Counted from the first letter of the stretch, positions 8,645 to 18,580 are shown. The stretch is 64,000 nucleotides of DNA from G963665925 sp963678925 (GCA_963678925.1 OY787533.1:124001-188000); one strand, 5' to 3'. Program-made: numbers and translations. Notes: generated by a model not told the origin, from the letters alone.

Positions 8645-8683
8645 CGTACGTTTTTTAAATTAAACCGTACAATTTATTGTACG
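8645..8683 (-). promoter_or_regulatory. likely YefM operator
   Basis: An 8+2+8 inverted repeat, CGTACAAT-TT-ATTGTACG, lies at 8666-8683, and a second GACGTACGT site is at 8644-8652, both upstream of the antitoxin gene. YefM-type antitoxins bind palindromes with a TGTACA-like core, so these GTAC-centred sites fit. Confidence 0.5.
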
Positions 8684-8770
8684 ACACAAACTCATAATCG
8701 CTCTCGAACTTGCTGGAATCTTACTTACTTCATAATTATTATTCTGCAGTGAGTTTTGATATTTCAATAA

Positions 8771-8896
8771 TAACAAAACCACACCCAATCATTCAGGTGT
8801 GGTCAAATTTAATCAAAATCTTCATTTTAAAGCGGCACTCAATCCCCTAGAACTCCAACAAATGGCCGCTATTTCATGTGCTTAGACGCTCGGACA
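8771..8896. repeat. dispersed repeat, copy A (partial)
   Basis: This is about 126 nt matching copy B at 32390-32515. It contains the hairpin CCACACC...GGTGTGG (8779-8802), 'AAAGCGGCACTCAA' and 'ATGTGCTTAGACGCTCGGACA'. The match ends at about 8896, inside the start of the 8878-9393 reading frame. The hairpin followed by a T-rich tail works as a terminator only on the minus strand, suggesting the repeat is the 3' end of a former minus-strand gene. Confidence 0.75.
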
Positions 8897-9393
8897 GCCT
8901 AAACTCTGAGATTGAAAGTTACCATAAAGAGTCCTTAAAATCATCTATACAATCAAAATCATTTATTAGCGATGCTACTGATTTACTGCTCTTTGAATCA
9001 TTCCAAAATTCTAAGCTAGTATTTAAAAGGTCTTTCCTTGCGTCATTAGATCGTGAACGCGTACAGGAACTCATTCAATCTGTAATCGAGGTAATTGAAG
9101 TCAAAAATAAGAAAGTACATTCAATTACATTCTCAAATGGGATTACACATAAATTCATGTATAAGGCTGAAAATAAGCAAAAGATAAGGACCCGTGAGAA
9201 ATTGCACTACAGGTCCTATTATGATATGGTTATGGAATTTCTAAAAGAAAACGGTTCTGCTTCCAGAGTTGAAATTGAAAAGCTGACCGGAATGAGACGT
9301 ACAGGTGCACTAGCACTCGTAAACGAGCTTATCAATGAGGGTGTTCTTGAAAAACGGGGTAGTTCGATTGCGATTAGGTATTTTATTAAATAA
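8878..9393 (+). pseudogene. 5'-truncated gene, resembling a recombinase C-terminus with a winged helix
   Basis: 171 codons from a GTG that lies inside repeat A; there is no ribosome site and a TAG stands in frame 27 nt upstream, so the true start has been lost. The first half ('FKRSFLASLDRERVQELIQSVIEVIEVKN' region and 'SITFSNGITHKF') resembles the beta-rich C-terminal part of large serine recombinases. The last 60 residues look like a winged helix: 'MEFLKENGSASRVEIEKLTG', then 'ALVNELINEGVLEKRGSSIAIRYF'. The recombinase link is tentative. The gene seems to have been cut by the event that left repeat A. Confidence 0.45.
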
Positions 9394-9430
9394 TAACAAT
9401 TCAGAATAATTCATAATATGATATCCATGA

Positions 9431-9475
9431 AAAGGACCTTGAAAAATCTGAACACCGTACAGAATCAAGGTCTTT
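9431..9475 (+). terminator. terminator between convergent genes
   Basis: AAAGGACCTTGA (9431-9442) pairs with TCAAGGTCTTT (9465-9475), followed by a T-rich tail. It serves the fragment at 8878-9393. Confidence 0.65.
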
Positions 9476-9622
9476 GTTTTCTACACAATATTAGAGTTGA
9501 AAATTACTTGTTATCATTGAATCACTTATACATTTTTAAGCTATTATATTTCTCAATATCTGTACATTAATTATAACTATCCTTACATATTTAGCAACGC
9601 TATGACTCTACTCCCAGATTTC

Positions 9623-10738
9623 CTATTCTTCAATTTCAATCCTTGCACCATCAATCAAATTCTGTTGGCCAACAATTACAACCACATCTCCGGCACCTAG
9701 ACCTGACTTGATTTGATATTTCAAATCGTCACCAACACCAATAGTTACTTGTCTACGCAGCGATTTGTTACCCTCTACTGTAAATACATAGTCAATTCCT
9801 TCTTCATGCATGACAGCTTCCTTTGGAACTGCCAGTCCTTCAATATCCTCAGATAGAATGATGGATGCAAGCGCAAACATACCTGACTTAATTTTATAAT
9901 TATCATTAGCAACTTCAATCTTGACTGAGTAAAGCCTTGCACTATTCTGAACTGGGCTGATTTGAGTTACCGAACCCATAAACATATCGCTTCCAAGTGA
10001 CTCAACCATTATTTCTACCGGCATACCAAGCTTGACTTGGTTAACGACTTCCTCCCCGACTGCCGAGGTAATCACAACAGGATCCAAGCTAATTATCGAG
10101 AATATTGTTGTTCCAGCACTAATATTCTCTCCTTTATCCATATTTCTGGCACTGATATACCCAGCAATCGGCGCGGTCACCACTGTATCCTTCAAATTGA
10201 TATCTGCAGAACGCAAATCTGCTTGCGCTGCCTTCAAGCTGATCTCCGAAGCCTTATATGCGTTCACTGCTGTTTCATACGCTTTTTGAGAAACTGCATT
10301 TTGATCGTATAACTTTTCATAACGCTCGAAATCCATCTTTTTCTGTTCATAATCGAGCTGTGCCACCGATACAGAAAGTATCGCCTTTTCTTTAGTCAAG
10401 GCATAACGTGTATCATCAATTCCTGCCAGGACCTGACCTGACTCCACATAATCACCCACGTTGGCCTTGAGCAGCTCAATATCTCCACTGATTTTTGCTG
10501 TAACATCCACGGATTCGCTTGGTTCAGCTTCACCAGTCACATTCAGTGTATGCGTAAAGGCAGCCACACTGACCTCGTACGTCTGTACGACATGTACTTC
10601 CTCTTGTACAACTGTCTCATCTGTTATGGCTTCAGTGTTCTGGCTGCTGCACCCTGTCGCAACTATAAGCAGTATGAATGCAACTAATGAAATAGTCACA
10701 GTTTTACGAATGCTGCATTTATTAAAGACCTTTTGCAT
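9623..10738 (-). CDS. RND efflux membrane-fusion (adaptor) lipoprotein
   Basis: 371 residues from ATG 10738, with GGAGGT 8 nt upstream. A lipoprotein signal ends at 'VATGCSSQ'. It has the barrel-lipoyl-hairpin layout of HlyD/AcrA-type adaptors: 'DVTAKISGDIELLKANVGDYVESGQVLAGID' in the lipoyl half, a helical hairpin at about residues 100-160, then 'VVTAPIAGYISARNMDKGENISAG'. It is the second gene of an operon, its start overlapping the end of the permease gene by 17 nt. In a single-membrane cell it would dock on the outer face of the permease. Confidence 0.92.
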   Translation of the reverse strand: MQKVFNKCSIRKTVTISLVAFILLIVATGCSSQNTEAITDETVVQEEVHVVQTYEVSVAAFTHTLNVTGEAEPSESVDVTAKISGDIELLKANVGDYVESGQVLAGIDDTRYALTKEKAILSVSVAQLDYEQKKMDFERYEKLYDQNAVSQKAYETAVNAYKASEISLKAAQADLRSADINLKDTVVTAPIAGYISARNMDKGENISAGTTIFSIISLDPVVITSAVGEEVVNQVKLGMPVEIMVESLGSDMFMGSVTQISPVQNSARLYSVKIEVANDNYKIKSGMFALASIILSEDIEGLAVPKEAVMHEEGIDYVFTVEGNKSLRRQVTIGVGDDLKYQIKSGLGAGDVVVIVGQQNLIDGARIEIEE

Positions 10739-13700
10739 TACTCTTACCTCCAATTATATTCTTTTTCCTTAACAACTGAGTTGTCCAAGCAAATCTGGCA
10801 GATGTACCACTCGCCTTTTTCAGTTTACGTTCTTCAACCATAGCGTAAATAATTGGGATGAGAACGAGTGTCAGCATTGTAGATACCAAGAGTCCGAAAA
10901 TCAGTGTGTATCCTAAGCCTGCAAAGAAATCCTGTTCTAAAGTAATTGGCAAGATACCGCCAGCAGTTGTTATTGTCGTTGCTAAAACAGGGATGAATCT
11001 CGTCTTGCCAGTTGTTCTGATTGCTTCATAGAATTCATAACCGCTATTCCTTAAATAGTTGATATAGTCAACGAGTACAATTCCATTGTTTACAACAATT
11101 CCTACAAGTGCAACCACACCGATAAAGGCGACAAAACCAAAGTAGTTTCCTGTCAGATATAATCCTGGCATAACGCCTATCATTGCCATCGGTACTGTAA
11201 AAAGAATAATGAGTGGTTGGCTGAGCGAATTGAACTGTACTGCTAAAATTACGTACACGAGAATAAAAGCCACAATCATATTGACGAACATATCTCCAAA
11301 TGTTTCACTGATATCCTCAGCCTCACCTCCATAAACGACCTTTACACCAGAAATTTCAGGGTACTCTGACATACTTTCTTCAAACGCACTTGTTATTTCA
11401 TTTGCAATATATCCATCGCGGACCTGAGACATTACACTGACTTCACGCACTCTGTCTGTATGACTGATGCCAGTGTAGCCTTCTGCCTCAAAAAAACGTG
11501 CTACTTGGCTTAATTGGACTGCCTGTCCAGCAGAATTATATACATAGAGCTTTTCAACATCGCGCTGGGTTTCCAACGTGTTATCACTTAGATGAATTGT
11601 CACATCTATTTCTTCCTGATTCTCTCTATATGTTGTTGCAGTCACACCATTGACAGCATTTCTTACAGCTAATGCGACCTGTATGTCATTCAACCCGAAT
11701 CTTGAGGCACGTTCTTTATCAACAATAACCTGAAGTTCCGGATTTCCTTCCGATACCGAACTGCTTACATCCCTGGTACCTGGTATTGTTTTTAGGATTT
11801 CCACATAATGATTAGCCGTTTGCTCAAGCAAGTCCATATCATTGCCCTGAAGTCTAATTTCTACAGGTGCCGCTGCGGGCGGACCGTTTTGAAGTTCCTG
11901 AACCTCGATATTGGCTCCACTGATATTTTTGATTTGTTCTCTAATTTCATCCGCCAATTCTATGGAAGTCTTCTCTCTTTCATCAACAGATGTCAGGTCT
12001 ATAATCAGTCGTGCTGTTGTTGGATCACTTCCACCACTTCCTGATTCACTTAAACTGTCAGCACCTGTAATTCCAACATTTGCAACAAATGTTTTGATTT
12101 CCGGGTACTCAAGTAAAAGCGCTTCCACTTTCCCTGATATGGCATTTGTTTCTTCGACAGGCGTCCCTTCAGGCGTTTCAATATTTACGTAAAGTCGTTC
12201 CTCGTCACTGTCTCTAAACATTTCCACACTTAGTAATCCCATAGGAATTAGCGACATGCTCGCAAAGAATGCTGCAATAAAAAATGCGAGTACTCTTTTT
12301 CTAAGTTTCTTGTTTTGTACCAAATCATATATCTTATCACTATAGAATTCGACAATTGGACTTTCTTCCATGTTCGTATGTGCTCTGAACTGTTTAAAAT
12401 ACATCAGTCCACCAAATAGAATTGCACTTGCAATCGTCATCCATGAAATTTCATTATCAAATGAGAATGCATAACCTGAAAGTAGAATTACAAGTATTAC
12501 AGATCCGATTTTAGAAAGCTTCGTTTTCCAAGACGTATGATCCACCACAATTTCAGATCGATGGCTCTTGAGAAAGATTGAGCACATGGTTGGTGTAAAT
12601 GTCATTGCCACGAGAAATGATGATGTCAGTGCAAAAATTACTGTAAGTGGTATTGATTCCATAAACGCACCCATCACGCCGCCTGTAAGCAGTAATGGAA
12701 AAAATGCCGCCAGTGTCGTTAGCGTTGATGACGCCATGGCCGGAGCAATCTGGTTCGTAGCTGCTTCGGCAGCCTGTGAGGCACTTACACCATGAAATCT
12801 TAGACGGTCAATGTTTTCCATAATTACAATGCCATTATCCACCAGCATGCCTACAGCTAGTATCAACGAAAACAATGTGAATGTGTTAAAGGTCAAGCCT
12901 GAAAAATTCATAATCCACATTGTGACCAGGAGTGACAGTGGAATAACAATAGAAACTACTGTTGCCTCACCAAAACCTATAAAAAGAAATAGTACAACCA
13001 TAACCAGACACAGACCAGATACAGAGTTTCCAATAACATCTCCTAGTTGCGTTCTCACTGAATCTGCAGTATCTCCGCTGATTTCCAAAATCACATTTTC
13101 TGGATAAAGAACACCTTTTTCTTCTTCAAGTATGTTATGGATCAAGTCACTCGTACGAATTATGTCAGCCTGCTCCTTTTTTTTGATAGACAAGGCAACA
13201 GACCTTTTCATAGTTCTTTCATCTTCATCTGCTGCTGAAAGTCTAGAATAGGAAATTTGGTCCTTATACCCATCTATAACAGTTGCAACATCTCTCAGAT
13301 AGAGTGTCCCGCCACCATCTGTTGTAAGTGGAATCATTTCAAGCTCACTGGGATCTTGGAGTTGTCCAACGGTACGTAGGTTAAGCTCTGTACCATCCAG
13401 AACAAGTGAGCCACCTGGAAAATTTATATTTGAACCTGAGATTGCAGCCTGAATGGAGTCCATTGACAACTTGTAGGCCGCAAGCTTCCCTGGGTCAACC
13501 TCAACGCGAATTTCTCGTTCAACGCCGCCAATAACTAGAGCCTCAAATACATCACTTTCCTGTTCCAGACGATCCTGTATATCTTCTGCAATGTGCGTTA
13601 AGGTTATTAAATCCAAATCACCAGCCAAATTGATTACCATAATTGGAGAATTATTGGTTTTCTGTTTTTCAACGACTGGCGCTTCAGCCTCATCGGGAAG

Positions 13701-14126
13701 CTCACTCTCTATACCAGATAATGCGTCTCTCATGTCCGATATTTTCTGATCTATGTCAACACCTTGTTCAAACTCGAGAAATATCGTTGAATACCCAAAA
13801 GCAGAGGTACTTTCCATAGTCTTGACATCCTCAATGTCATCAAGTTCAGCCTCAATTTTATTGGTAATTAAACTTTCTACCTCGTCTGGTGCTGCACCAG
13901 TATATATTGTAGTTACTAGGCCATATGGCAAAGTAATTTCCGGCTGAAGTTCTCGTGGCATATTTAAATACGATGTCACACCTATGATTAGAACCGTTAG
14001 TACCAACAAATACACAATTCGATAACGTTCTATAAAAAATGCCGCCCATCTACCAAACAGGTTCTTTGGCTGTATCAACTCAGGAATTTCTTCAATTTTT
14101 CTATCTCTTTTATCTTGATCTATCAT
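10722..14126 (-). CDS. RND-family efflux permease (HAE1/AcrB-like)
   Basis: 1134 residues, the full length for the superfamily. ATG 14126 was chosen as the start; a GTG at 14156 is possible but lacks a ribosome site. The N-terminal helix is followed by a large extracellular porter domain ('PRELQPEITLPYGLVTTIYTGAAPDEVE' region), TM2-6 with 'GMLVDNGIVIMENIDRL', a second porter domain, then TM8-12 with 'VGIVVNNGIVLVDYINYL'. In AcrB the TM4 motif has two Asp; here the second is Asn, as in gram-positive relatives such as SwrC. A cytoplasmic insert with two extra helices (about residues 520-600) separates the halves. Substrate unknown. Confidence 0.94.
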   Translation of the reverse strand: MIDQDKRDRKIEEIPELIQPKNLFGRWAAFFIERYRIVYLLVLTVLIIGVTSYLNMPRELQPEITLPYGLVTTIYTGAAPDEVESLITNKIEAELDDIEDVKTMESTSAFGYSTIFLEFEQGVDIDQKISDMRDALSGIESELPDEAEAPVVEKQKTNNSPIMVINLAGDLDLITLTHIAEDIQDRLEQESDVFEALVIGGVEREIRVEVDPGKLAAYKLSMDSIQAAISGSNINFPGGSLVLDGTELNLRTVGQLQDPSELEMIPLTTDGGGTLYLRDVATVIDGYKDQISYSRLSAADEDERTMKRSVALSIKKKEQADIIRTSDLIHNILEEEKGVLYPENVILEISGDTADSVRTQLGDVIGNSVSGLCLVMVVLFLFIGFGEATVVSIVIPLSLLVTMWIMNFSGLTFNTFTLFSLILAVGMLVDNGIVIMENIDRLRFHGVSASQAAEAATNQIAPAMASSTLTTLAAFFPLLLTGGVMGAFMESIPLTVIFALTSSFLVAMTFTPTMCSIFLKSHRSEIVVDHTSWKTKLSKIGSVILVILLSGYAFSFDNEISWMTIASAILFGGLMYFKQFRAHTNMEESPIVEFYSDKIYDLVQNKKLRKRVLAFFIAAFFASMSLIPMGLLSVEMFRDSDEERLYVNIETPEGTPVEETNAISGKVEALLLEYPEIKTFVANVGITGADSLSESGSGGSDPTTARLIIDLTSVDEREKTSIELADEIREQIKNISGANIEVQELQNGPPAAAPVEIRLQGNDMDLLEQTANHYVEILKTIPGTRDVSSSVSEGNPELQVIVDKERASRFGLNDIQVALAVRNAVNGVTATTYRENQEEIDVTIHLSDNTLETQRDVEKLYVYNSAGQAVQLSQVARFFEAEGYTGISHTDRVREVSVMSQVRDGYIANEITSAFEESMSEYPEISGVKVVYGGEAEDISETFGDMFVNMIVAFILVYVILAVQFNSLSQPLIILFTVPMAMIGVMPGLYLTGNYFGFVAFIGVVALVGIVVNNGIVLVDYINYLRNSGYEFYEAIRTTGKTRFIPVLATTITTAGGILPITLEQDFFAGLGYTLIFGLLVSTMLTLVLIPIIYAMVEERKLKKASGTSARFAWTTQLLRKKNIIGGKSNAKGL

Positions 14127-14206
14127 CTTTCTCACGCCTTTCTTGTAAACTGACACACTAATTGCTCAACAGTAGGCGATTAGCTAACATTAATTTTAAT
14201 AGACAA

Positions 14207-14257
14207 TAGTTCATTATTCAATGAGCGATTATTATATTTCGTCTATTAATAGACGAA
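14207..14257 (-). promoter_or_regulatory. operator region of the RND operon
   Basis: TTCGTCTATTAATAGACGAA at 14238-14257 is a perfect 20-bp palindrome. TAGTTCATTATT (14207-14218) recurs exactly before the tetR gene at 16525-16536. The TetR protein at 16566-17177 is the obvious candidate binder, so the RND operon is probably in its regulon. Confidence 0.55.
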
Positions 14258-14279
14258 TAAGGCATTTTTGTTCATAAAT

Positions 14280-14310
14280 AGACCCCTTCTCCATAATGAA
14301 GAAGAGGTCT
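14280..14310 (-). terminator. hairpin after the hydrolase gene
   Basis: Arms 14280-14290 and 14300-14310 (AGAAGAGGTCT) pair with one mismatch. It separates the hydrolase-EFR1 unit from the RND operon. Confidence 0.55.
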
Positions 14311-14369
14311 GTTATTGCACTCTAATTATTTTCACTTACTTCATGCTGCTATGTGTCCTCTACATCTTT

Positions 14370-15593
14370 TTATAAATTCTCTTGAATCCAATCTAGCAGA
14401 ACTTCAGAAGCAATTGCATATCCTCCCATTTGACAATGGTTTTGAGCGGTCGTTTCTTCATCAAACAGCATATATTCCTTCGGACATTTTAGTGCTTCAT
14501 ACAACTTCTCTGCCTCACCATATGTCACTTCTGCTGTCCCATCCATTACGAGCATCTTACATGTGATTTTATCAATAATACCCGTATTGTTATATTTCTT
14601 CAACTCTTCAACAACAGCCTGCACGCTATTTTCCACTCCTTGTTTCCAAGCGTAGTCCGCAATCATGGTTTGCATTGATTTGGGTACCATCAACTTCGGC
14701 ATTTTATCAATTTTCCCAAGAGCTTCCGCAATGCCACCACCCCAGTTCGTATTTCCCGGATTTGTAATACACAGTTTGATTCTTTTTTCGTAGGCAACAG
14801 CCCTTGGTGCTAAAAAGCCTCCGAAACTAATGCCCATAATGCCAATTCGCTGTGTATCTATGCCTGGAATGTTACATGCAAAATCGACAGCCGGAGTTAC
14901 GACATTTTCCCAATCTGGTCTAAATGGAAGCCCTTGAAGGCGCAAGGCATATCCCTGCCCAGGACCATCAAATACAAGACAGTGAATACCTCTCTTCAAG
15001 GCAGCGTCATAAACCCATACAGTATCTTCCGCCCAAGTATCTCGTCCAGGCGTAATAATCAAGAGAGGTGCTTTTTCGTCAGCAACAGGTGACCGATATA
15101 AATGCCCTGGCAAGCTTGTGTCTTCGTAAGGAATTTGAACAGGCTCGCCGGGATAATTAGACAACTTCAAATACTTCTCGTAACACGCACGGCTCTCCAA
15201 GCTATATGCTTTCATACGCGGATCTTCCGGCATGCTAAAATACATAAGACCAATTCTATAATAGCTTGAAGCTCTTAAATATTCTTGGCTTGCTGTGATT
15301 GCCCTACCATTTGCTTCTGCGGATTCAGCTTTCTTCTTAAGCCTGTCTCCCCTAGATGACCACGCCTCGATCCAACCTTCTTCATCATCTGAGCTCATAT
15401 GACCAAGCGTATCCATAACTTCGCCAAAATCAGTCATACCGTATTTAATCAATCCAAAAACGTGTTTCATTAAAGCATCCATCATGATATGATTAAAAAA
15501 CTTAACTTCAGACCATGGTTTTTGAGACATGACATACTTGCCCATATCAACCTTATGTTTCATCATTTTCATTGGACTTTTTCTATCTGCCAT
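14370..15593 (-). CDS. alpha/beta hydrolase (esterase/acyl hydrolase type)
   Basis: 407 residues. A helical N-terminal cap (about 1-150) precedes the alpha/beta fold. The nucleophile elbow is 'GISFGGFLAPRA' (Ser near residue 258), an acid residue is likely in 'MLVMDGTAEVTYGEA', and the catalytic His lies in 'AQNHCQMGG' near the end. The layout resembles FrsA/2,6-dihydropseudooxynicotine hydrolase-like proteins, which hydrolyse C-C or ester bonds. It is 15 nt downstream of the EFR1 gene, in one operon divergent from tetR and in the same direction as the RND pump. The natural substrate is unknown; detoxification of a compound sensed by the TetR protein is a reasonable guess. Confidence 0.87.
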   Translation of the reverse strand: MADRKSPMKMMKHKVDMGKYVMSQKPWSEVKFFNHIMMDALMKHVFGLIKYGMTDFGEVMDTLGHMSSDDEEGWIEAWSSRGDRLKKKAESAEANGRAITASQEYLRASSYYRIGLMYFSMPEDPRMKAYSLESRACYEKYLKLSNYPGEPVQIPYEDTSLPGHLYRSPVADEKAPLLIITPGRDTWAEDTVWVYDAALKRGIHCLVFDGPGQGYALRLQGLPFRPDWENVVTPAVDFACNIPGIDTQRIGIMGISFGGFLAPRAVAYEKRIKLCITNPGNTNWGGGIAEALGKIDKMPKLMVPKSMQTMIADYAWKQGVENSVQAVVEELKKYNNTGIIDKITCKMLVMDGTAEVTYGEAEKLYEALKCPKEYMLFDEETTAQNHCQMGGYAIASEVLLDWIQENL

Positions 15594-15608
15594 TTTTCAA
15601 ATCTCCTT

Positions 15609-16385
15609 TTATAGTCTATTCACATATAAGTCAACTGCCTTAATATCTGGATGTGTATATCGTTTTCTACGCTCGGTTTTATCTTGATAATTGATTGCCA
15701 TCATCGGACACCACTGAATACAAGCCATGCATCTTGCACAGTTACCTCCGAAGACAGGCCTCTGGTCCACCATCTTAACATTATTCATTGGACAAATTTT
15801 AATACAAACGCCACAACCGTTACATAGGCTATTCACACTATAATCAAGGGCGAATATTGAGTAATCATTCATTTTTTCATTAAGGGATTTAACAGGCTTA
15901 CCAGCCCCGTTTCCTTTTGAGGTATGCTTCATTTCAATAATGGACTCACTTATTTCAGCTATTTTCCTCTTTGCCTTTTTGTGCAAATGACTCTGAATCA
16001 CTTTAGGCCACGCGCTATACATTGCTATATAATTGCCCGGCATCTGAAGCGCATAGGTTCCAGAAAGTCGGCCACTCTGCTTTCCAATAAGTTCACTTAA
16101 CCTATTAAAAGAACTGCCGTGCAATGCGCCCGCTGTAACTACTGCATAAGTATACTTTGTTGTTTTGAAATCCAACTTCTTTACAAACTGCTCTATAATA
16201 GGCGGTAAACTGCTAAAATACGCCGGACATACTATCCCAACACGTTCATATGGCAGGTCGATATAATCCTTCTCCATCAAATCAGCAATAAGTATAATCT
16301 CAGTATCGCCTGTATGGTTTGCAATTTCACGTGCTACAGCAAGGCTATTTCCAGTTCCAGAAAAACAAAATATTATATTTTCCAT
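15609..16385 (-). CDS. EFR1-family flavodoxin-ferredoxin fusion
   Basis: 258 residues. The N-terminal flavodoxin-like half starts 'IIFCFSGTGNSLAVAREIA', the FMN phosphate loop. The C-terminal third carries two 4Fe-4S ferredoxin motifs, 'CNGCGVCIKICP' and 'CARCMACIQWCP'. This architecture defines the EFR1 (ferrodoxin) family of soluble electron carriers in anaerobes. A GGAGGAGG site precedes ATG 16385. It leads an operon with the alpha/beta hydrolase and is divergent from tetR, so it may feed electrons to a redox step acting on the same compound. Confidence 0.93.
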   Translation of the reverse strand: MENIIFCFSGTGNSLAVAREIANHTGDTEIILIADLMEKDYIDLPYERVGIVCPAYFSSLPPIIEQFVKKLDFKTTKYTYAVVTAGALHGSSFNRLSELIGKQSGRLSGTYALQMPGNYIAMYSAWPKVIQSHLHKKAKRKIAEISESIIEMKHTSKGNGAGKPVKSLNEKMNDYSIFALDYSVNSLCNGCGVCIKICPMNNVKMVDQRPVFGGNCARCMACIQWCPMMAINYQDKTERRKRYTHPDIKAVDLYVNRL

Positions 16386-16469
16386 ACATCCTCCTCCTAA
16401 CCATCAAATGATAAACATATGATTTGACAGTGCATACTTTTCATGCTAGCATCTTATTATACTACCGTT

Positions 16470-16536
16470 GATTATTCAATAATCGTATATCAGAATTCGT
16501 TCATTAATCAACACAATTTCGTATTAGTTCATTATT
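16470..16536. promoter_or_regulatory. tetR/EFR1 divergent operator region
   Basis: GATTATTCAATAATC (16470-16484) is a 7+1+7 palindrome. TAGTTCATTATT (16525-16536) is shared with the RND promoter at 14207-14218. Both lie between the divergent EFR1 and tetR starts, where an autoregulating TetR protein would bind. Confidence 0.5.
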
Positions 16537-16565
16537 TATTAGATTAGGGTTAGGAGCAAACCAGA

Positions 16566-17177
16566 ATGAATATGATAACTGATTCCTCTGCCATCGTTTC
16601 AAAAAAACGTACAAAAACAGATTTGCGCGTAATCAAAACGAAACGTGCAATAAATGCTGCACTCGTGGACTTACTTCAAAAGAAAAGTATCGATAAGATT
16701 TCAGTTGCAGAACTTGCAAGGAATGCTGAGATTAATAAGGGGACTTTCTACCTGCACTATACAGATATCTATGACTTGTATCAAAATGCCTTAAATGAAC
16801 ACCTTGTAAAAATCGTCGATGAACTTGTCTTTATGAACCAAATTTTCACTGACCCAGATCTGTTTACAAATAATCTTGTCACACTCTCGTTAAAAAACGC
16901 CATTTTTGAAAACGATCCTTTCCTGGCAAAACAAAATTCGAGGTTTAATCAAAGTGCACATTCTTTCTTCTGCAATGCCTTGGTGTCAAAGGTTCTATCA
17001 TTTGACCAAATTCCTGCATCAGAGGAAAATTTGATAAAACTACAGTTCATTTTTTCAGGAGCCGGTTCGCTGATGCGCTATGATTCACATAGAGATATTG
17101 ATCTTCTAATTAAAGTCATCTCTGATACAATAAAAAATCTGTTTCCTGAATTTATACAAACACAATACTCAAGATAA
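16566..17177 (+). CDS. TetR/AcrR-family regulator
   Basis: 203 residues from ATG 16566. The N-terminal domain reads 'RTKTDLRVIKTKRAINAALVDLL', then the helix-turn-helix 'ISVAELARNAEINKGTFYLHYTDIYDLYQNA' (family pattern GTFYxHYxDKxxL). The C-terminal ligand-binding part carries the TetR_C-type helices. It is transcribed away from the EFR1-hydrolase operon, the normal arrangement for a local repressor, and shared motifs suggest it also controls the RND pump. Confidence 0.92.
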   Translation: MNMITDSSAIVSKKRTKTDLRVIKTKRAINAALVDLLQKKSIDKISVAELARNAEINKGTFYLHYTDIYDLYQNALNEHLVKIVDELVFMNQIFTDPDLFTNNLVTLSLKNAIFENDPFLAKQNSRFNQSAHSFFCNALVSKVLSFDQIPASEENLIKLQFIFSGAGSLMRYDSHRDIDLLIKVISDTIKNLFPEFIQTQYSR

Positions 17178-17427
17178 CAATTAGCTAATAGTAGGCACTT
17201 TTTTATTAGGAAGTTACTATAAGGTTACTATGAACTGACAATTCCAGATTGAACTTTGGGTTTATAAGTATTCACATACCAACGAATAAACACTATTCTG
17301 CAATTACCTCGAATAAAGTTCTCAGAGTTCCGTCTTGAAATATCCACTTATTTCATATTCCACTCATCCATATATTATTATTCTCAAAATATCAAAATTA
17401 GAGTATATTATCTTTTTAAAAAAATTT

Positions 17428-17454
17428 AACCACCCCAAAACATTAGGAGTGGTT
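17428..17454 (-). terminator. terminator after the EamA gene at 17461
   Basis: On the minus strand AACCACTCC (17446-17454) pairs with GGGGTGGTT (17428-17436) and is followed by a run of seven T. The rest of 17178-17460 shows no gene. Confidence 0.75.
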
Positions 17455-17460
17455 AAATAT

Positions 17461-18366
17461 CTAATCACAATATTCATTTTTACATACCAATTCCTCGGTA
17501 CACTCTGTATCATTCCCCGTATCTATCAACAATCCCGTAAAAATCATTATTACGCCAATAATCGAAGTCTCTGTCATTTGCTCTTTTAGTAGTACCGTAC
17601 CAAGAATCGACGCCGTTAAAGGTTCTGCTAAAGTAAGTGTCACCGCTGTAGATGCAGGTACTTTCTTGAGCGCTATCGCAAACAAAGTATATGGAATTGC
17701 AGTTGCAAGAATCCCTAAGTGTATAATCGGTAAAAAAACATATATACTATCTACCCAGTCAAGTTTGGCAAACAAGAGTAATGGTAAGAGCAATAATGCA
17801 CTTCCTAAAAAAATGGCTCCGTTTATAGCCAGTCTGGATCCACCACTGAATGCACGCTGCGATGTTGCGACAAATGCCGCATACGAAAAGCCTGCTCCTA
17901 GCGAAAACATTGCACCGGTTAAATCAAAGGCAATTGAATCTGATCCTATGAATAACAGCATGCAACCGCTTACCGATATTGATGTTGCAATCACCCATCT
18001 TTTACTTATTTTCTTACCACTTATGACTTCAATAACTCCAGAAAAAACAGGTGCACTTCCAATAGCCAACATGGTTCCAAACGCTACACCTGTCCGTGCC
18101 ACTCCAAAGAAGAATAAGGGCTGATATAAAGCCATACATAGCGAGGCTGCAAATATATCTACACGCCTCATATTACCAATATTCTTATATGAACCCTTTA
18201 TAAAGGCAATAATAAATAGAATACATCCTCCAATTAGCATTCGAAATACACCTACCGCCAAAGGATCAGAACCATTTGGCAATAACGCTTGTGCAGTGCC
18301 TGTCGTCCCCCACATCATTGCCGAAAGTACTATGACAAACTTGGATTGTTTCGTAGATAATTTCAT
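17461..18366 (-). CDS. EamA-family (DMT) transporter
   Basis: 301 residues with ten predicted helices forming two EamA repeats. The first starts 'FVIVLSAMMWGTTGTAQALLP' and the second 'GAMFSLGAGFSYAAFVATSQRA'. The loop 'LTLAEPLTASILGTVLLKEQMT' is the characteristic end of the second repeat. DMT proteins export amino acids, nucleosides or other metabolites. An AraC-type regulator lies 214 nt upstream on the same strand with its own terminator between them, so it may control this gene. No substrate can be assigned. Confidence 0.92.
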   Translation of the reverse strand: MKLSTKQSKFVIVLSAMMWGTTGTAQALLPNGSDPLAVGVFRMLIGGCILFIIAFIKGSYKNIGNMRRVDIFAASLCMALYQPLFFFGVARTGVAFGTMLAIGSAPVFSGVIEVISGKKISKRWVIATSISVSGCMLLFIGSDSIAFDLTGAMFSLGAGFSYAAFVATSQRAFSGGSRLAINGAIFLGSALLLLPLLLFAKLDWVDSIYVFLPIIHLGILATAIPYTLFAIALKKVPASTAVTLTLAEPLTASILGTVLLKEQMTETSIIGVIMIFTGLLIDTGNDTECTEELVCKNEYCD

Positions 18367-18467
18367 ATACTCACCTTTCGCTTAATCGGATCCTTACCTA
18401 TTACATACATATTTTCAACATAAGTTCCATAAACTCACAATTAGATTCCAGACTACTATAAAGTCAT

Positions 18468-18505
18468 AAAAAGGATTATTCATTAACTTAACGAATAATC
18501 CTTTT
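18468..18505 (-). terminator. terminator after the AraC gene
   Basis: AAAAAGGATTATTC (18468-18481) pairs with GAATAATCCTTTT (18493-18505), a 13-bp stem with T-rich ends on both strands. Confidence 0.75.
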
Positions 18506-18580
18506 CTTAATGTATTATATGCTTTTCAAAATCAGGTTTCTTATCAGGAATACTTATCTTCTTTAGCCGATTTCTCGAAA

